A stretch of DNA of 64,000 bases from Rhodospirillaceae bacterium bin65 (GTDB taxonomy: Bacteria > Pseudomonadota > Alphaproteobacteria > Bin65). Below are positions 63,480 to 64,000 of this stretch, piece after piece. Made by a program: the position numbers and the translations under genes. The stretch lies in assembly GCA_002238725.1 (NCBI GenBank), contig MPMX01000013.1, positions 24,919-88,918 on the forward strand. Reading direction: 5' to 3'. Position 1 is the stretch's first letter. Every line of letters begins with the position of its first letter. The notes beneath the pieces are model-generated. The model was given only the letters and a program-made list of their open reading frames with translations, searched no databases and was not told where the DNA came from.

Positions 63480-64000
63480 TCAGGCCGGGAACTGGGCATT
63501 CGCCCCGGCACCGATGTCAAAAACATCGCCGGAAGTGAGGGCAGCGGCATCGCTGCACAGAAATTTGACGGTGTCCGCCACGACTTCGGGGCCATAGAAT
63601 CCGACCGGCAGGATATGGCGACTTCGTGCTGCCTTGTCGAACGCTGCGAAGGGGACAGGCTTGTCCAAACCTCGCGACTTGGCCAACGCACCGAGAATGT
63701 AATCGTTGTCCAGCAGTTTGGTATGAACCAGGGTCGGGCACACCGCGTTGCAGGTCACATTGGACTTGCCAAGATGTAGCGCCGTTGTTTTTGCCAGACC
63801 GATGGTGCCCCATTTGGAAGCCGAGTAAATGGGGAAGTTGGCACTGCCGGCCCGGCCCGTAACGGAAGCCATGACAACGATGCGTCCCGCGTTCTGCTTC
63901 CGCATGATCGGCACGGCCCCTTGAACCGTCTTGATGGCTCCAGCCAGGTTGATGTCGAGGACAACCGAAATCTCCTCGTCGCTGAAAATCTCGATGGGAC
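63480..64000 (-). CDS. Short-chain dehydrogenase, C-terminal part (runs off the window)
   Basis: About 172 residues of an SDR are visible, with the N-terminal NAD-binding part beyond the right edge. The visible part has LDINLAGAIKTVQGAVPIM, the serine in VMASVTGRAG, the catalytic YSASK, and an extended segment PTLVHTKLLDND. That extension and the end (DIGAGANAQFPA) resemble the mycofactocin-coupled SDR subfamily, but the fragment is too short to be sure. Substrate unknown. It ends 171 bp downstream of the DUF2306-like fragment. Confidence 0.82.
   Translation of the reverse strand, partial: PIEIFSDEEISVVLDINLAGAIKTVQGAVPIMRKQNAGRIVVMASVTGRAGSANFPIYSASKWGTIGLAKTTALHLGKSNVTCNAVCPTLVHTKLLDNDYILGALAKSRGLDKPVPFAAFDKAARSRHILPVGFYGPEVVADTVKFLCSDAAALTSGDVFDIGAGANAQFPA

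Overview
The window is a 64-kb piece of a high-GC chromosome (by eye roughly two thirds G+C). It looks like an alphaproteobacterium, most likely of the Rhodospirillales sensu lato. The evidence is gene content and order: radA-cvpA-purF, yfgM-like/bamB/der, a fused TrpE-TrpG anthranilate synthase behind a trp attenuator, tig-clpP-clpX-lon-hup, a SUF cluster with its own Rrf2 regulator, and rne divergent from amiC-mrcA-prfB. Nearly all of it is chromosomal housekeeping sequence. There is no rRNA, CRISPR array, recognisable transposase, integrase or prophage.

Layout. 1-16.6 kb: the radA end, cvpA, purF and an SDR on the plus strand; the envelope and ribosome-assembly group yfgM-like/bamB/der on the minus strand; an IalB-like secreted protein; the trp leader and trpE(G); cfa; dapA; then a tightly overlapping operon of a lytic transglycosylase, an alpha/beta hydrolase and a PLP-dependent dehydratase. 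16.7-25 kb, all minus: bactofilin, tRNA-Val, HU, Lon, ClpX, ClpP, trigger factor and tRNA-Leu, with a perfect 8-bp tandem repeat joined to the tRNA-Leu 3' end. 25-37.4 kb, all minus: a sulfur and Fe-S block of fifteen genes (cysE, an IscS-like desulfurase, the Rrf2 regulator, sufB, sufC, sufD, sufS, sufE, sufT, two unknown genes of lower GC, sufA, a 2Fe-2S ferredoxin, tenA, an acyl-CoA synthetase). 37.6-47.1 kb: a hydrolase, anmK, tyrS, a large AsmA/YhdP-like protein and glnE. 47.1-54.3 kb, minus: a VOC protein, an SDR lacking its catalytic tyrosine, prfB with a programmed frameshift, mrcA and amiC. 54.3-62.4 kb: rne, an aminotransferase, a BepA-like protease, a DsbA-like protein and nadE. 62.4-64 kb is less ordinary: short repeats, a truncated DUF2306-like fragment and the end of an SDR gene.

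How the genes work together. Several envelope functions are present: BamB, the lytic transglycosylase, PBP1A, AmiC, AnmK, bactofilin, BepA, the DsbA-like protein and the AsmA-like protein. The Fe-S block runs from serine acetylation (CysE) through cysteine desulfuration (two desulfurases) and scaffold assembly (SufBCD) to carrier proteins and a ferredoxin. The proteostasis block joins a ribosome-bound chaperone to two ATP-dependent proteases.

The observations most worth a second look are the two-gene, lower-GC cassette inside the SUF cluster (28504-29096), the 8-bp repeat fused to the tRNA-Leu CCA end (24886-24941), the ferredoxin-tenA-acyl-CoA synthetase arrangement, the trp attenuator, and the repeat-rich interval upstream of nadE. 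I did not find a clearly new defence or mobile system.
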